DNA from: Hymenobacter telluris
Lineage (GTDB): Bacteria > Bacteroidota > Bacteroidia > Cytophagales > Hymenobacteraceae
Length of the DNA: 64,000 bases
Assembly (NCBI RefSeq): GCF_017313265.1
Contig: NZ_JAFLQZ010000024.1
Span: forward strand, 1 to 64,000
Reading direction: 5' to 3'
Under the pieces are notes generated by a model, which saw nothing but the letters and a program-made list of their open reading frames with translations, had not been told where the DNA came from and made no database searches. Shown here one piece after another: positions 55,400-63,796 of this stretch (position 1 is the first letter of the stretch; every line of letters starts with the position of its first letter). Both the position numbers and the translations under genes were made by a program.

Positions 55400-55619
55400 G
55401 GAGCAACTCAGTTTCGGTAATGCGCACAGGTTGGTTTGCCAACTGTTTGCGGACTACCCTTCGGGTGTTATCCGGACGTATTTGAATAATTTGACCTTTG
55501 TCAAGTACCGTTATAGCAACACCTCGTTGCAAATTCTCTATCGCAACCCGACCTGATGCATTTTTTAGAACACGTTTCAAGCCTGTAGAGGTAAGCTCTG
55601 CTAGTTTCTTCCGTGCCAT
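55392..55619 (-). CDS. Probable antitoxin of the zeta-like toxin
   Basis: A 75-aa basic protein directly upstream of and overlapping the toxin (8 bp). It has RVAIENLQRGVAITVLDKGQIIQI, a small beta-rich fold, and no similarity to classical epsilon that I can see. Identified by operon position. Confidence 0.6.
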   Translation of the reverse strand: MARKKLAELTSTGLKRVLKNASGRVAIENLQRGVAITVLDKGQIIQIRPDNTRRVVRKQLANQPVRITETELLLD

Positions 55620-55726
55620 ATAATTCTAGATGAGGTGATACGTAGGCAACGAAGATAGTGATTGTGTGGTTCAGTCCAAGAAGATAACAATGACGGAATT
55701 TATTCTTATCCGATGATGAGAGTTGC

Positions 55727-55915
55727 TTAAAGTTCTGTCACATTCTTAGCACGATTCACAGCCTCAATCAATTGGTCGATTGTCGACTCTGTTGCAATTA
55801 ATATCAGTTGATGCAATACGGCATGATAAAATTCAGCTTGGTTAGAGCTTAAGTTTTGAGAAGCTTTTTCCAATTCGTTCAAGAAATCAGTTCGGTCTTG
55901 CTGGGTAAATGCCAT
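55727..55915 (-). CDS. Hypothetical 62-aa helical protein
   Basis: ATG 55915 (MAFTQQDRTDFLNELEKASQ) gives a 62-aa mostly helical protein; an upstream non-ATG extension to 55969 is possible but unlikely. It ends QLIEAVNRAKNVTEL. No recognised family. It lies 108 bp upstream of the zeta/antitoxin pair. Confidence 0.45.
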   Translation of the reverse strand: MAFTQQDRTDFLNELEKASQNLSSNQAEFYHAVLHQLILIATESTIDQLIEAVNRAKNVTEL

Positions 55916-56072
55916 TGTCTTGTTTTTAGGGTAGTTGAGTGGAGCGGACTGTCTTGGAGGATATAACATGCTTTTTTATTTCTTCTTATTGCAATATCTA
56001 CTTAAAGATGAAGTGATCAACTTATGGAAGATAGACTTAGACTTTTGTTAAAAGGCGCTGCGGCCCCAGGTT

Positions 56073-57122
56073 TTAGAGGCCTAGGCTTTGGGCAGCATTG
56101 TAGGACACCACGTTGTTAAGCTGGGTATAGCGCTCAATCATGGCATCGGTCTTTTGCTTGGTCTGGTTCTTAATGGCCTTGTGCGATTGGCCGTTGAGCA
56201 CGGCCGTGGTCACGAACGAAACCCGTAACGAGTGGGCCGAGTACGCGGGTCCCAGCCGCTTTTGCACCAGCTTGTTAATCGAGATATCGGAGAGTCGCTT
56301 CGTAGAGGGAACGGCCAGTTGCCCCGGCGTGGTACGCGGAATTTTGACGAACAGCGGCCCCGTCGTGCGGCCCAGTAAGTTCAGCCAGGCCCGCAGGCAG
56401 CGGACAGGGCAGAAATCCAGCGTCGGCGCGTAGAAAATGGCTTTGTCCTCGACGGCGCCATACTGGTTGGTTTTGCTTTTGGCCAGGTGCACCAGCAAGG
56501 CGCGCTCGGTGAACTCCAGCTGCTCGATGTTCAACTCCACCAGTTCCGAACGCCGAAAGGCCCCCGCGAAGCCCAGCAGCAGCAGGGCCCGGTCCCGGAT
56601 GCCGGCGGACGTGTCCAGGTCGATGCGGCGAATGGCCTGCTTGAGTTCCTCGACCGTGAAAGCTTGCGCCTGGACTTGCCGCTTGCCCAGGGTGCGGGTA
56701 ATGCCTTCCATCACGAGGTTGAGCGCGTCCAGGGTAGCCGGCAACCGGTAGCCGGCGAGTTGGTGCGCTTTGCGGATAGCGGCGAGGTGGCGCTTGATGG
56801 TGGCCAGGGCGTGCGGCCCGGTGAGCGGTTGCTGGCCCTTCTTCCGCCTACCCTCTCTGGGTGCGGACTCGGGTTTCTCAGAGGCCAGGTACGCCACGTA
56901 CTCTGTGAGCGTGTCCACGTCGGCGGGCATGGCTTGCAAGCCGTGCTGCTCGCAGAAGGCCACGTAGCCTTTCAAGTCAGAGGTATAGGCCCGCTCCGTA
57001 TTCGCGGCGCCCTGCAGGCCGACTTCCAAGAAACCTGCGACCTTGGCCGACGCCCGCGCCAGTTGTGCACTGACCGATTGGTTAGCGTTGGCCGCCAGGA
57101 CAAGAGAGAGGTCTTCGTTCAT
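56073..57122 (-). CDS. Tyrosine recombinase (XerC/D- or phage-integrase-like)
   Basis: A 349-aa protein. The N-terminal SAM-like DNA-binding domain spans about residues 30-150. The catalytic core has Arg in FAGAFRRSELVEL (near 190), Lys in HLAKSKTNQ, HSLR-V in YSAHSLRVSFVTT (near 296), and the nucleophile Tyr in DAMIERYTQLNN (near 335). The usual second His position reads K/T (QTKQKTD). The adjacent perfect inverted repeat at 57237-57275 is a plausible core site, so plasmid multimer resolution or integration of a mobile segment is inferred. Confidence 0.9.
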   Translation of the reverse strand: MNEDLSLVLAANANQSVSAQLARASAKVAGFLEVGLQGAANTERAYTSDLKGYVAFCEQHGLQAMPADVDTLTEYVAYLASEKPESAPREGRRKKGQQPLTGPHALATIKRHLAAIRKAHQLAGYRLPATLDALNLVMEGITRTLGKRQVQAQAFTVEELKQAIRRIDLDTSAGIRDRALLLLGFAGAFRRSELVELNIEQLEFTERALLVHLAKSKTNQYGAVEDKAIFYAPTLDFCPVRCLRAWLNLLGRTTGPLFVKIPRTTPGQLAVPSTKRLSDISINKLVQKRLGPAYSAHSLRVSFVTTAVLNGQSHKAIKNQTKQKTDAMIERYTQLNNVVSYNAAQSLGL

Positions 57123-57236
57123 AGAAAGGTTTGGGTACTACTTGAACGAGAGACTCAGGAAGCTACCCTGATTATAGCCCCCACCTTATATACAAGTGTC
57201 GGGTTTAGCCGAAAACCGCTCGTTCTGGTTGGGCAA

Positions 57237-57275
57237 ATATAAGTTATGATAAGTAAAGGTTATCATAACTTATAT
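57237..57275. other. Perfect 16-bp inverted repeat, candidate recombinase core site
   Basis: ATATAAGTTATGATAA, a 7-base spacer GTAAAGG, then the exact complement TTATCATAACTTATAT. It lies 115 bp upstream of the recombinase start. Arm and spacer lengths fit a tyrosine-recombinase core (dif-like, 11-bp arms next to a 6-8-bp spacer). Confidence 0.55.
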
Positions 57276-57474
57276 CTCAAGCTGACTGGATGGTTCCTTT
57301 CGGGACCATAAGGAACACGTATTCTTTCCGCTGCTCCTCTGTACTCTAATAAGAGACGACTGATGCGCTCGCGCTAACTGTCGAATTGAAGCCTATAGCT
57401 TTTGCATGGATTCGAGCTTAGCTGGCGATGAAAATAGTCCGCAACCCGCACTTGCTGGAACAATGCATTTTGTA

Positions 57475-57711
57475 CTACGACTGCGCATCCGCCTCGGGGA
57501 AATCTAGCAGTTCTCGTAGCGGCACCTGTAGCGCACGCGCAATGCTCGTCAACACATCCAAGCTAGCACATAAGTGGGCGGTCTCCACCCGTTGAATCGT
57601 GGGTCGGCTCAAATCAGCTTCGTCGGCCAGCGCTTGTTGGCTCAGCCCCTTCTGCAACCGCAAAGCGCGTAAGTGCACGCCAAAGGCGCGGATAGTGGCC
57701 GGATTTTTCAC
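57475..57711 (-). CDS. Small XRE-family DNA-binding regulator
   Basis: A 78-aa protein from GTG 57711 (an in-frame stop lies just upstream). Most of the protein is one XRE helix-turn-helix (LRALRLQKGLSQQALADEAD, LSRPTIQRVE, residues 14-50). It resembles the C.PvuII/HipB-size regulators. The perfect palindrome 36 bp upstream is its probable operator. Confidence 0.8.
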   Translation of the reverse strand: MKNPATIRAFGVHLRALRLQKGLSQQALADEADLSRPTIQRVETAHLCASLDVLTSIARALQVPLRELLDFPEADAQS

Positions 57712-57746
57712 TAACCCGAAGGACAGCGGACCGGCCCCGAGTATTC

Positions 57747-57762
57747 GTATCGTATACGATAC
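57747..57762. promoter_or_regulatory. Palindromic operator GTATCGTATACGATAC
   Basis: A perfect 16-bp palindrome 36 bp upstream of the XRE gene start and about 250 bp upstream of the Rep gene on the other strand. Position and symmetry fit autoregulation by the dimeric XRE protein. Confidence 0.55.
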
Positions 57763-57955
57763 ATTTTACTAACGTAACCCCTTATGTTTGCTGTACAGGG
57801 CCAGTGGGTTCCCTTTTAGTAAAGTCGAGGCCTACATTTCAAAATCAAGCTGGTGAATGTGCACCTCGTTTGGTTTTGGCTCGCTTCTAATTAAACGAAC
57901 TTACTGACTCTACTTTCCTAACCTAGCTCTATTTGCTACCAAGGACAGTACGAGA

Positions 57956-58015
57956 ATGGCAAGTAAGCGCTACATAAAGGCTGAATTGGCGCCTGGCCAA
58001 GTGCTACAAAAATGA
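57956..58015 (+). CDS. 19-aa leader peptide coupled to rep
   Basis: ATG 57956 opens a 20-codon frame (MASKRYIKAELAPGQVLQK) whose TGA overlaps the ATG of the Rep gene (ATGA at 58012-58015). It may couple translation to rep, as leader peptides do in some plasmids. It is short, so chance is possible. Confidence 0.35.
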   Translation: MASKRYIKAELAPGQVLQK

Positions 58016-58794
58016 CGAATCCACCTAACGCAACTGCCATGATCCCGGACCCTACCGCCGACGAGACGAGCCTTCTCGCACTCCAAAACAAGGCTTTGCT
58101 CAACGACGGCTATTCATTTTTGCCGCTGCACATACGGCTGTTTGTCTTCTTGCTGGCCCAAATCGACTATGACAACTTAGAGCGGAATCAGTTTTTTGTT
58201 CCTACTGCCCTGTTGCTTCCGGGCCAAAGCGAGGACATTGTCCACGGCGATAGCTCTGCCCGAGCCCTTGACCAGATGTGCCGGGACGTCATCGGCATTA
58301 AGTTGCACGTTGAAACGTTTAGGGATGTACGCGGCCAGCGGCGGCGCAAGGTCAAGCCTGTAGTCACCTACATGAATCTGATAAGTGTTGCCGCCTTCGA
58401 CGGCGGGCTAGGCGGCGTGCTAGTCAAGTTCACGAAGGATATAATGCCGTATCTGTTGCAGCTGCACCAAGGGGGTAACTACCCCTTAGCTGATCTGGAT
58501 GAGCTGCTCCGATTAGGTCCTACCGACGCCCAGCCTCTCTTTGAATTGCTGCAGGAGTTTGGCCACTTCAGCCACCCCAAGATTGACCTAGACCAACTTG
58601 CAAGGCTACTCAAGCGTGCGCAGCCCAAGCAGCATACGAAGCTTCAGCAAACGCTGGAGGAAGTGCAACCGACTGCTCTCCCCTTTGTCTACGAGCAGTA
58701 CCAAGAAAAGCAATTGAGTGAGCGCTTTAGAGTGATGTTCCCTGATAAGACCAGCAGAAAGAAGGTACTCTTCTTGGAAGACTACATGTCTTAA
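58012..58794 (+). CDS. Rep_3-like initiator/replication protein, copy 1
   Basis: A 260-aa protein with a winged-helix-type initiator layout: ALLNDGYSFLPLHIRLFVFL (helix-rich N-terminal domain, related to the LSTTESRLFLAML segment of the second Rep), YMNLISVAAFDGGLGGVLVK, then TKDIMPYLLQL and DAQPLFELLQEFGHFSHPKI. It matches the Rep_3 (RepB/RepE) pattern but the C-terminal domain is short and divergent. No iterons directly upstream, so it may be auxiliary to the second Rep. Confidence 0.65.
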   Translation: MTNPPNATAMIPDPTADETSLLALQNKALLNDGYSFLPLHIRLFVFLLAQIDYDNLERNQFFVPTALLLPGQSEDIVHGDSSARALDQMCRDVIGIKLHVETFRDVRGQRRRKVKPVVTYMNLISVAAFDGGLGGVLVKFTKDIMPYLLQLHQGGNYPLADLDELLRLGPTDAQPLFELLQEFGHFSHPKIDLDQLARLLKRAQPKQHTKLQQTLEEVQPTALPFVYEQYQEKQLSERFRVMFPDKTSRKKVLFLEDYMS

Positions 58795-59566
58795 GGATAC
58801 ACCAGCGCCAGCACATCATTGGTAAAGCTTATCAACCGGCTGATCTGATGAGAAGGTAGCTACTGGTTGGGAACGAGTGGATACTCATCTCTCAACCAGT
58901 AGTACAAAACAAGGATGTTACAGTAAAAATCCGCGATTCTTACTGGTTTATAATAGCACAAAGGGTCCCTGATACAGGCGGAATACTATTATGTACTGGC
59001 TGATAACCAAGCATTTAACCCTCTACCCAGATCGCTGGAAAGGTACTGTTTAGTATTACCATTGTTGCCGCCGTTATATTCTCACTCAGCTCAGCACCTA
59101 CATATCTAGCCACTGGCAGGCAACACAAGTGAACTTCATGCGCTTCTACACTCAATTCCCACCCCAATTTTGTAGGCATATCAGCACTTTTGAATTAAGC
59201 AATTCATTATCAGCATTTTAAGTTAAAAAGGGGAATTAATCAAGTATGGGAAAAAGGGCTTTATCAGCTTGTGAACAGAATAAAGGCGGGGCACATGCCC
59301 CAATTTTGTAGGCATATCAACTGTATTCTTTTCTCTGAAAATTGCTGTAACTAACTTGAAAAAGCACTTTTCAGCACTTTTCTCTCCATATGCCTACAAA
59401 ATTGGGGGCATTCCGGCGTTAGTGGATTACTTATCGTTTGCAAACCTGTTGAGAATTGTTAATTTTTTAGAAAAAACTGCTTCAAACTAGTAGTTTACTT
59501 TCTTTAAAGAAGTTTATAGTAGTTTACACCCTCTATAATATATTGTATTACAGTTAGTTACGGTGT
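58795..59566. other. Replication-origin region upstream of the iterons
   Basis: About 770 AT-rich bases without a gene. It contains variant iteron cores (TATGCCTACAAAATTGGGG type) at about 59161-59183 and 59298-59321 (inverted) and 59388-59408 (direct), and an AT-rich stretch at 59450-59560 suitable for DNA unwinding. No clear DnaA box identified by eye. Confidence 0.55.
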
Positions 59567-59701
59567 CATATGCCTACTGAATTGGGGCCATATGCCTACT
59601 GAATTGGGGCCATATGCCTACTGAATTGGGGCCATATGCCTACTGAATTGGGAGAAAAATGGCAAAATGTGCCTACTGAATTGGGGTCATATGCCTACTG
59701 C
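59567..59701. repeat. Plasmid iteron array
   Basis: Three exact tandem 22-bp units (59567-59588, 59589-59610, 59611-59632), core CATATGCCTACTGAATTGGG. These are followed by a fourth near-complete copy (59633-59652), a degenerate copy at about 59667-59688, and a half-site at 59688. They are the likely binding sites of the Rep protein whose gene begins at 59772. Confidence 0.9.
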
Positions 59702-59744
59702 TGCAATATCATGTAGGCATATAAGGCGGCTACTGCTATATTTG
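59688..59744 (+). promoter_or_regulatory. rep promoter with inverted half-iterons
   Basis: Half-iterons in inverted orientation (CATATGCCTACTG, then ATGTAGGCATAT at 59711-59722) lie just before a -7 box TATATTTG (59737-59744), 28 bases upstream of the rep ATG. Inverted iterons at the promoter are the usual site where Rep dimers repress their own gene. Confidence 0.5.
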
Positions 59745-59771
59745 GTAAATTCAGTCGCCAATCACTTTGTT

Positions 59772-60941
59772 ATGTCTGTTCTCACTACATCGCCTGTGCA
59801 TCCATTAGTAGTGCAGCACAATGCTTTGGTCAATGCACAATTCAGCTTGAGCACGACCGAATCGCGGCTGTTTCTGGCAATGCTAGCGCGTATTTCTCCC
59901 CAAGACACAGAGTTTGCAAAGTGCCAAGTAGATATACATGACATCGTGGAGCCCACTAGCAACAATTATGCGCATGTGCGGAAGATGCTAGATAATTTTG
60001 GTGGGTGTAAGCTGCGAATCGAGAAGCTAAGCCCTGATGGCCGCCGCCGCCAAAAGCGTACGTTCACCGTTATTCCGCTGGTAGAGTATGCAGAGTACCG
60101 CGAAGGGGGAGGCTTGGTTGAGGCGCGGTTCAACAGGCAACTCCTCCCCTACCTGCTTGAACTGCGGGATAACTTTACCAAAGCGCAGCTAGCTGATTTA
60201 ATCAAGCTAAAAAGCCCTAGCTCTTTTCGCATTTACTGGCTGTTACGCGAGTACGCTTCCTTTGGCAAACGCACTGTACCCCTGGAAGAACTAAAGGCTA
60301 TTCTTGGTCTAGTGGAGGAATATGACCGTTTCAACAACTTCCGGGTTCGAGTCCTAGACCGAGCGCAGAAAGAACTAGCAGATACGGACACCGCCTTTAC
60401 CTACAAAACTATTAAAAGCGGCCGCGAAGTTATCGCTATTGAATTTCGATTTCAGCATCGCTTGGAGGTTGATACCGACGCGCCACCGCTGGTGGAGTGG
60501 GAAGAGGCCGTGCTGGCCACGGGGATAACCCTAAGTAGCCTACCCCAGATTAAGAGTCGGCTAGCCGCCGGCGATTATGATTTGGGTTACGTGCGCTACG
60601 TACTGGATACGGTGAAAAGCCAGGTCCAAGCCGGAAAGGTTAAGCGCGAAGGTGGGGCCGTATTCAAGGCCTTAATTGATGGCTACTTACTATCGGCCTA
60701 CCATAAAGAGCAGCAGCGTCATAATTCACTCCAGGCAAAGTCTAAGCCAAAGCCCAAGAATACCCCTGCCGTGGCTACCCAGCTCAGAAGGCTCAACAGC
60801 GAACTGGAAGATGCTCACAATAGTCTAAACTTTGTGCAAACAGCCGTTATCTACACGGATGAAACCCGAATCACTGCACTAAGGGAAGTGCAGAAGCATA
60901 TTGCACAGCTAGAGCAGCAGCGCCAGCAACTTACAGCATAA
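59772..60941 (+). CDS. rep: Rep_3-family plasmid replication initiator
   Basis: A 389-aa protein from ATG 59772; the open frame extends upstream into the iterons, so earlier starts are rejected. It has two winged-helix domains. The first has ALVNAQFSLSTTESRLFLAM, TSNNYAHVRKMLDN and VIPLVEYAEY. The second has LLPYLLELRDNFTKAQLADL, SPSSFRIYWLLREYASFG and RVRVLDRAQKELAD. These are the classical RepB/Rep_3 blocks. The C-terminal third is charged and coiled coil. It binds the upstream iterons to start replication and, as a dimer, likely represses itself. Confidence 0.9.
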   Translation: MSVLTTSPVHPLVVQHNALVNAQFSLSTTESRLFLAMLARISPQDTEFAKCQVDIHDIVEPTSNNYAHVRKMLDNFGGCKLRIEKLSPDGRRRQKRTFTVIPLVEYAEYREGGGLVEARFNRQLLPYLLELRDNFTKAQLADLIKLKSPSSFRIYWLLREYASFGKRTVPLEELKAILGLVEEYDRFNNFRVRVLDRAQKELADTDTAFTYKTIKSGREVIAIEFRFQHRLEVDTDAPPLVEWEEAVLATGITLSSLPQIKSRLAAGDYDLGYVRYVLDTVKSQVQAGKVKREGGAVFKALIDGYLLSAYHKEQQRHNSLQAKSKPKPKNTPAVATQLRRLNSELEDAHNSLNFVQTAVIYTDETRITALREVQKHIAQLEQQRQQLTA

Positions 60942-60964
60942 CACTGCCTGGTGGAATCCTGTCA

Positions 60965-61215
60965 AGGCAGTTATCTCCTGATTCTTTGGCAAGCTTCTCG
61001 ACTAGCGCCAGTAGTGTCAACTCAATGATATTACGCAGTAGTACCAAGTTAATGTGGAGTTGACTTTTGACGCGTAGGCTGGTAACTACACTATCCATAA
61101 GGTAAGCCTGCGCCCGTACCGTAGGAGAGCAGAGATATACACCTCGCCCATTTACTGCCCGTCATGCAGTAAATGGGCGAGGTGTGATTATAGGAACTAT
61201 TGGCTCTCATCGACT
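60965..61215. repeat. Diverged direct repeat, copy 1 (about 250 bp)
   Basis: Shares long blocks with 63562-63796, e.g. TCAACTCAATGATATTACGC, GTTAATGTGGAGTTGACTTT and the end ACTATTGGCTCT. Order is preserved, with frequent mismatches. The two copies bracket the AraC-AzoR cassette. Confidence 0.75.
61139..61185. repeat. Perfect 20-bp stem hairpin
   Basis: ACACCTCGCCCATTTACTGC, a 7-base loop CCGTCAT, then the exact complement GCAGTAAATGGGCGAGGTGT. The equivalent place in repeat copy 2 has lost the pairing. Confidence 0.75.
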
Positions 61216-61450
61216 AAAGCACACACCTCTGGATCTTGAGGCAACAACTCACTGCTCGCATCAAGTAAAAATTAACCTTTGGGTAGCGGGCGAACAGTAG
61301 GGATACCGACTATCAATTCCAGCACTAGCCGTACCTGCGCCAACACATCGGTGCTTATCAGCAACTGGCTGTGCAACTCCTACGGATGATGACGTAGAGC
61401 CAGGATGAAGAGTTGGTACTTGCTACCGAGAATACCGTAAAGCCTAGTGG

Positions 61451-61518
61451 GGTGTTGTTAAACAAATAGGGGAAAACCTCCGACTCGGCAGCGAATTAGC
61501 TTAGATGCTATTGATAAG
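61451..61518. repeat. Solo end of MITE-like element
   Basis: GGGTGTTGTTAAACAAAT followed by AGGGGAAAACCTCCGACTCG and on to GATAAG. It matches the right half (reverse complement) of the complete element at 63404-63552 at nearly every base. Confidence 0.7.
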
Positions 61519-61688
61519 GTTCAAAAGCATCGTAAGAGTAACAAAGGATAATATTTTTACACGCCCCTTAAAGCCATCGAAAAAGAACGTTTAGGCCATC
61601 GCTCACGCTGTTATATCTAGCATTTGATTGCTTAATACTTTTGCCAACCAGGCATAACGCCCAATGCACCAGCCGTTAGCACAGAGGC

Positions 61689-62558
61689 ATGTCCACGACA
61701 ATTCCCACGTTTCCGCTAAGCGTACTGGCGGCCTACGCCGCCACGCCCGCCGGGGTCCTACTACTGGCGCGAGAGCCGGCTACGCTGCCAGTGCCTTGTT
61801 TTCAGCCTTTCCGCAGCAGTTATTACACGCTCGGACTATGCCTACAGGGCTGTGCAGAACTTCAGGTAAATCTTGAAACGTACCGAGTAGAACCAGGCTC
61901 TCTGCTGGTAGTGCCCGCGCACTGCATCAAGCAGTGGCGCTGTAGGTCGGCGGACTTTGCGTCGCTGGACGTCCTATTCACTGCCGATTTTCTACCCCCC
62001 GCAGGTGGGTGGCAACCCGTTCCGTTCGCCTACTTCAACAGTACGGGTCCGCACCTGCTTCCGTTACAGTCCGGGCTGTACGACCGCTTACAGGTGGCGT
62101 TCGAGCAATTGTACCGCAGCTATCAAGAGCCGCACCGACACCGCACAGGATTGTTGCAGAGCAAACTGCAGGTCCTGCTCTACGAAACGGATGCAGCCTA
62201 CACTACTTCCGTAGACGCCGCGACAACTGGCCTACCTCGGGCCCAAGTGATTGCTAGGCAATTTAAACAACTAGTGCACACCCACTGTCGCGTTGAGCGT
62301 CACTTGGCCTTCTACGCTAGCCAGTTGTGCATCACGCCCAAACACCTGACTGAAACCGTTCGGGTGGTCACTGGGCGAGGTGCCGCGTCGTTGATTGCCG
62401 AGGCGGTGACGTTGGAAGCACGGCTGCTGCTGCATAACCCCGCCCTGACTGTGGCGCAGGTGGCCGATCAACTGAGTTTTGCTGACCAATCCGCTTTCGG
62501 GCGCTACTTCCGCCATACGGTTGGCCTCTCGCCCAGTGCCTACCGGCAGCAGCTCTAA
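61689..62558 (+). CDS. AraC-family transcriptional regulator
   Basis: A 289-aa protein. The N-terminal cupin-like sensing domain (about 25-110: SYYTLGLCLQGCAELQVNLE, YRVEPGSLLVVPAHCIKQW) is joined to a C-terminal double HTH (about 185-289). Blocks are HLAFYASQLCITPKHLTETV and LTVAQVADQLSFADQSAFGR followed by YFRHTVGLSPSAYRQQL. It lies 141 bp upstream of azoR in the same direction, so it may activate azoR in response to a small aromatic or oxidant (inference). Confidence 0.93.
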   Translation: MSTTIPTFPLSVLAAYAATPAGVLLLAREPATLPVPCFQPFRSSYYTLGLCLQGCAELQVNLETYRVEPGSLLVVPAHCIKQWRCRSADFASLDVLFTADFLPPAGGWQPVPFAYFNSTGPHLLPLQSGLYDRLQVAFEQLYRSYQEPHRHRTGLLQSKLQVLLYETDAAYTTSVDAATTGLPRAQVIARQFKQLVHTHCRVERHLAFYASQLCITPKHLTETVRVVTGRGAASLIAEAVTLEARLLLHNPALTVAQVADQLSFADQSAFGRYFRHTVGLSPSAYRQQL

Positions 62559-62699
62559 GCCGGTGCTCCGTTGTTTTCCGACTTTTTGCCGAATACTGCC
62601 GAGCATAAGCCCTCGCCACGCGTTCGGCCGCGCGGCAATTTTGTGAGGTGAAACGACAACAGGCGTTGCGTTTCCAAGCCGTCTCACAAAATAACGCTT

Positions 62700-63338
62700 A
62701 TGGCTAACATTCTCCATCTCACCGCCAGCCCGCGCGGCGCGGCTTCACACTCCCGGCAGATTTCCAGCGAATTTGTCCAAGCCTGGCTTCAGGCGCATCC
62801 CGGCGACACGGTAACGGTTCGCGACATTGGCCGTCAGGATATTCCCCATCTCACCGAAGAGCTCATCGGCGCGTTCTATATGCCCGCCGAGCACCGGACG
62901 TCTGCCCAACGCGAACTGCTGAAACTCTCGGACGAGTTGGTCGACGAACTGCAGGCTGCCAACCTGTACGTCTTTGGCATCCCGATGTACAATTTCAGCG
63001 TACCTGCCGTCTTTAAAGCCTATATCGACCTGATTGTGCGCATTGGCCTCACGGTGACCTCCAACTGGGAAGGCCAGTTGAAGGATAAAAAGGCCATCAT
63101 TGTTACCGCACGAGGTGGCGGCGGCTATGGAGTGGGTGAATCCCGCGCAGCCTACAACTTTGAGGACCCGTACCTACGGACGGTTATGAGCTTGATTGGC
63201 GTCACCGACCAAACCTTTATCCACGTTACTCACACGTCAGATGACTTGGAGGCGCCCAAGTCTCTGGCAGCGGCCCGCGCCCAGATTAACCAACTTGTCG
63301 AGGCACAGCAAGAACAGTTTCATAGACTGGCTCGCTAG
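62700..63338 (+). CDS. azoR: FMN-dependent NADH-azoreductase / quinone oxidoreductase
   Basis: A 212-aa flavodoxin-fold enzyme of usual AzoR length. FMN phosphate loop HLTASPRGAASHSRQIS (residues 5-21), GIPMYNFSVPAVFKAYID (residues ~96-113) and the TARGGGGYG loop (near 140). It reduces azo bonds and quinones with NADH in the cytoplasm, often for protection against electrophilic quinones. Paired with the preceding AraC gene. Confidence 0.92.
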   Translation: MANILHLTASPRGAASHSRQISSEFVQAWLQAHPGDTVTVRDIGRQDIPHLTEELIGAFYMPAEHRTSAQRELLKLSDELVDELQAANLYVFGIPMYNFSVPAVFKAYIDLIVRIGLTVTSNWEGQLKDKKAIIVTARGGGGYGVGESRAAYNFEDPYLRTVMSLIGVTDQTFIHVTHTSDDLEAPKSLAAARAQINQLVEAQQEQFHRLAR

Positions 63339-63403
63339 TCGAACGATTTGCCGAGCGGATGCAAGTTTCTATTCCCTTCAGGGATAAGCTGCAGGAGTCA
63401 AAT

Positions 63404-63552
63404 AGGGTGTTGTTAAACAAATAGGACAAACCCTCTGAGTCGAAAAGAATCGGTTTTCGCTGCTTTTACGGCGCATTTGTGTCTTATCAATAGCCTCTAA
63501 GCTGATTCGCTGCCGAGTCGAAGGTTTTCCCCTATTTGTTTAACAACACCCT
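63404..63552. mobile_element. 149-bp MITE-like element
   Basis: Terminal inverted repeats of about 22 bp (AGGGTGTTGTTAAACAAAT... and its complement ...ATTTGTTTAACAACACCCT), extending imperfectly to about 38 bp. It has no coding capacity. A solo half at 61451 and a degenerate relative at 28486 show it is a dispersed repeat. Target duplication not clear. Confidence 0.7.
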
Positions 63553-63561
63553 CTCAGGGTA

Positions 63562-63796
63562 GTTACCTCTTGATTGTTTTGTAGACTTCTTGACTAGTGC
63601 CAGTAGTATCAACTCAATGATATTACGCAGCAGAACCGAGTTAATGTGGAGTTGACTTTTGACGTGCAGTCCAGTAACTACAATACCCAGGAGATGAGCC
63701 TGCGTCCGTATGAGAGCAGTGGTACGTAGCTCGCCTGTCTACTGCCCGTCATACAGTGGTAACGAGTAGTGATTCTAGAAACTATTGGCTCTTATT
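63562..63796. repeat. Diverged direct repeat, copy 2
   Basis: Counterpart of 60965-61215. It ends at ACTATTGGCTCTTATT, exactly where the IS3 terminal repeat GAGGTGGTCTAG begins, so the IS inserted at or in the end of this repeat. Confidence 0.7.

Larger units (their letters stand above)
60942..61688. other. Intergenic with repeat copy 1, hairpin and MITE end
   Basis: About 750 bp without an intact gene. It holds direct-repeat copy 1 (60965-61215), a perfect 20-bp hairpin (61139-61185) and a half-element (61451-61518). On the minus strand, phrases such as LYGILGSKYQLFILALRHHP and VKSQLHINLVLLRNIIELTL suggest a decayed gene of unknown family between 61440 and 60965. Confidence 0.5.
63339..63796. 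other. Intergenic with MITE and repeat copy 2
   Basis: No gene. It holds the complete MITE-like element (63404-63552) followed directly by direct-repeat copy 2, whose end is cut by the IS3 left end at 63797. Confidence 0.6.

Noticed and set aside
59567-59701. CRISPR array
   Set aside because: The repeats are directly abutting 22-bp units without spacers and lie at a rep gene, so they are iterons.
59667-59771. Extended N-terminus of the iteron-linked Rep
   Set aside because: It would translate through the iterons and the -7 box; ATG 59772 begins the conserved region.
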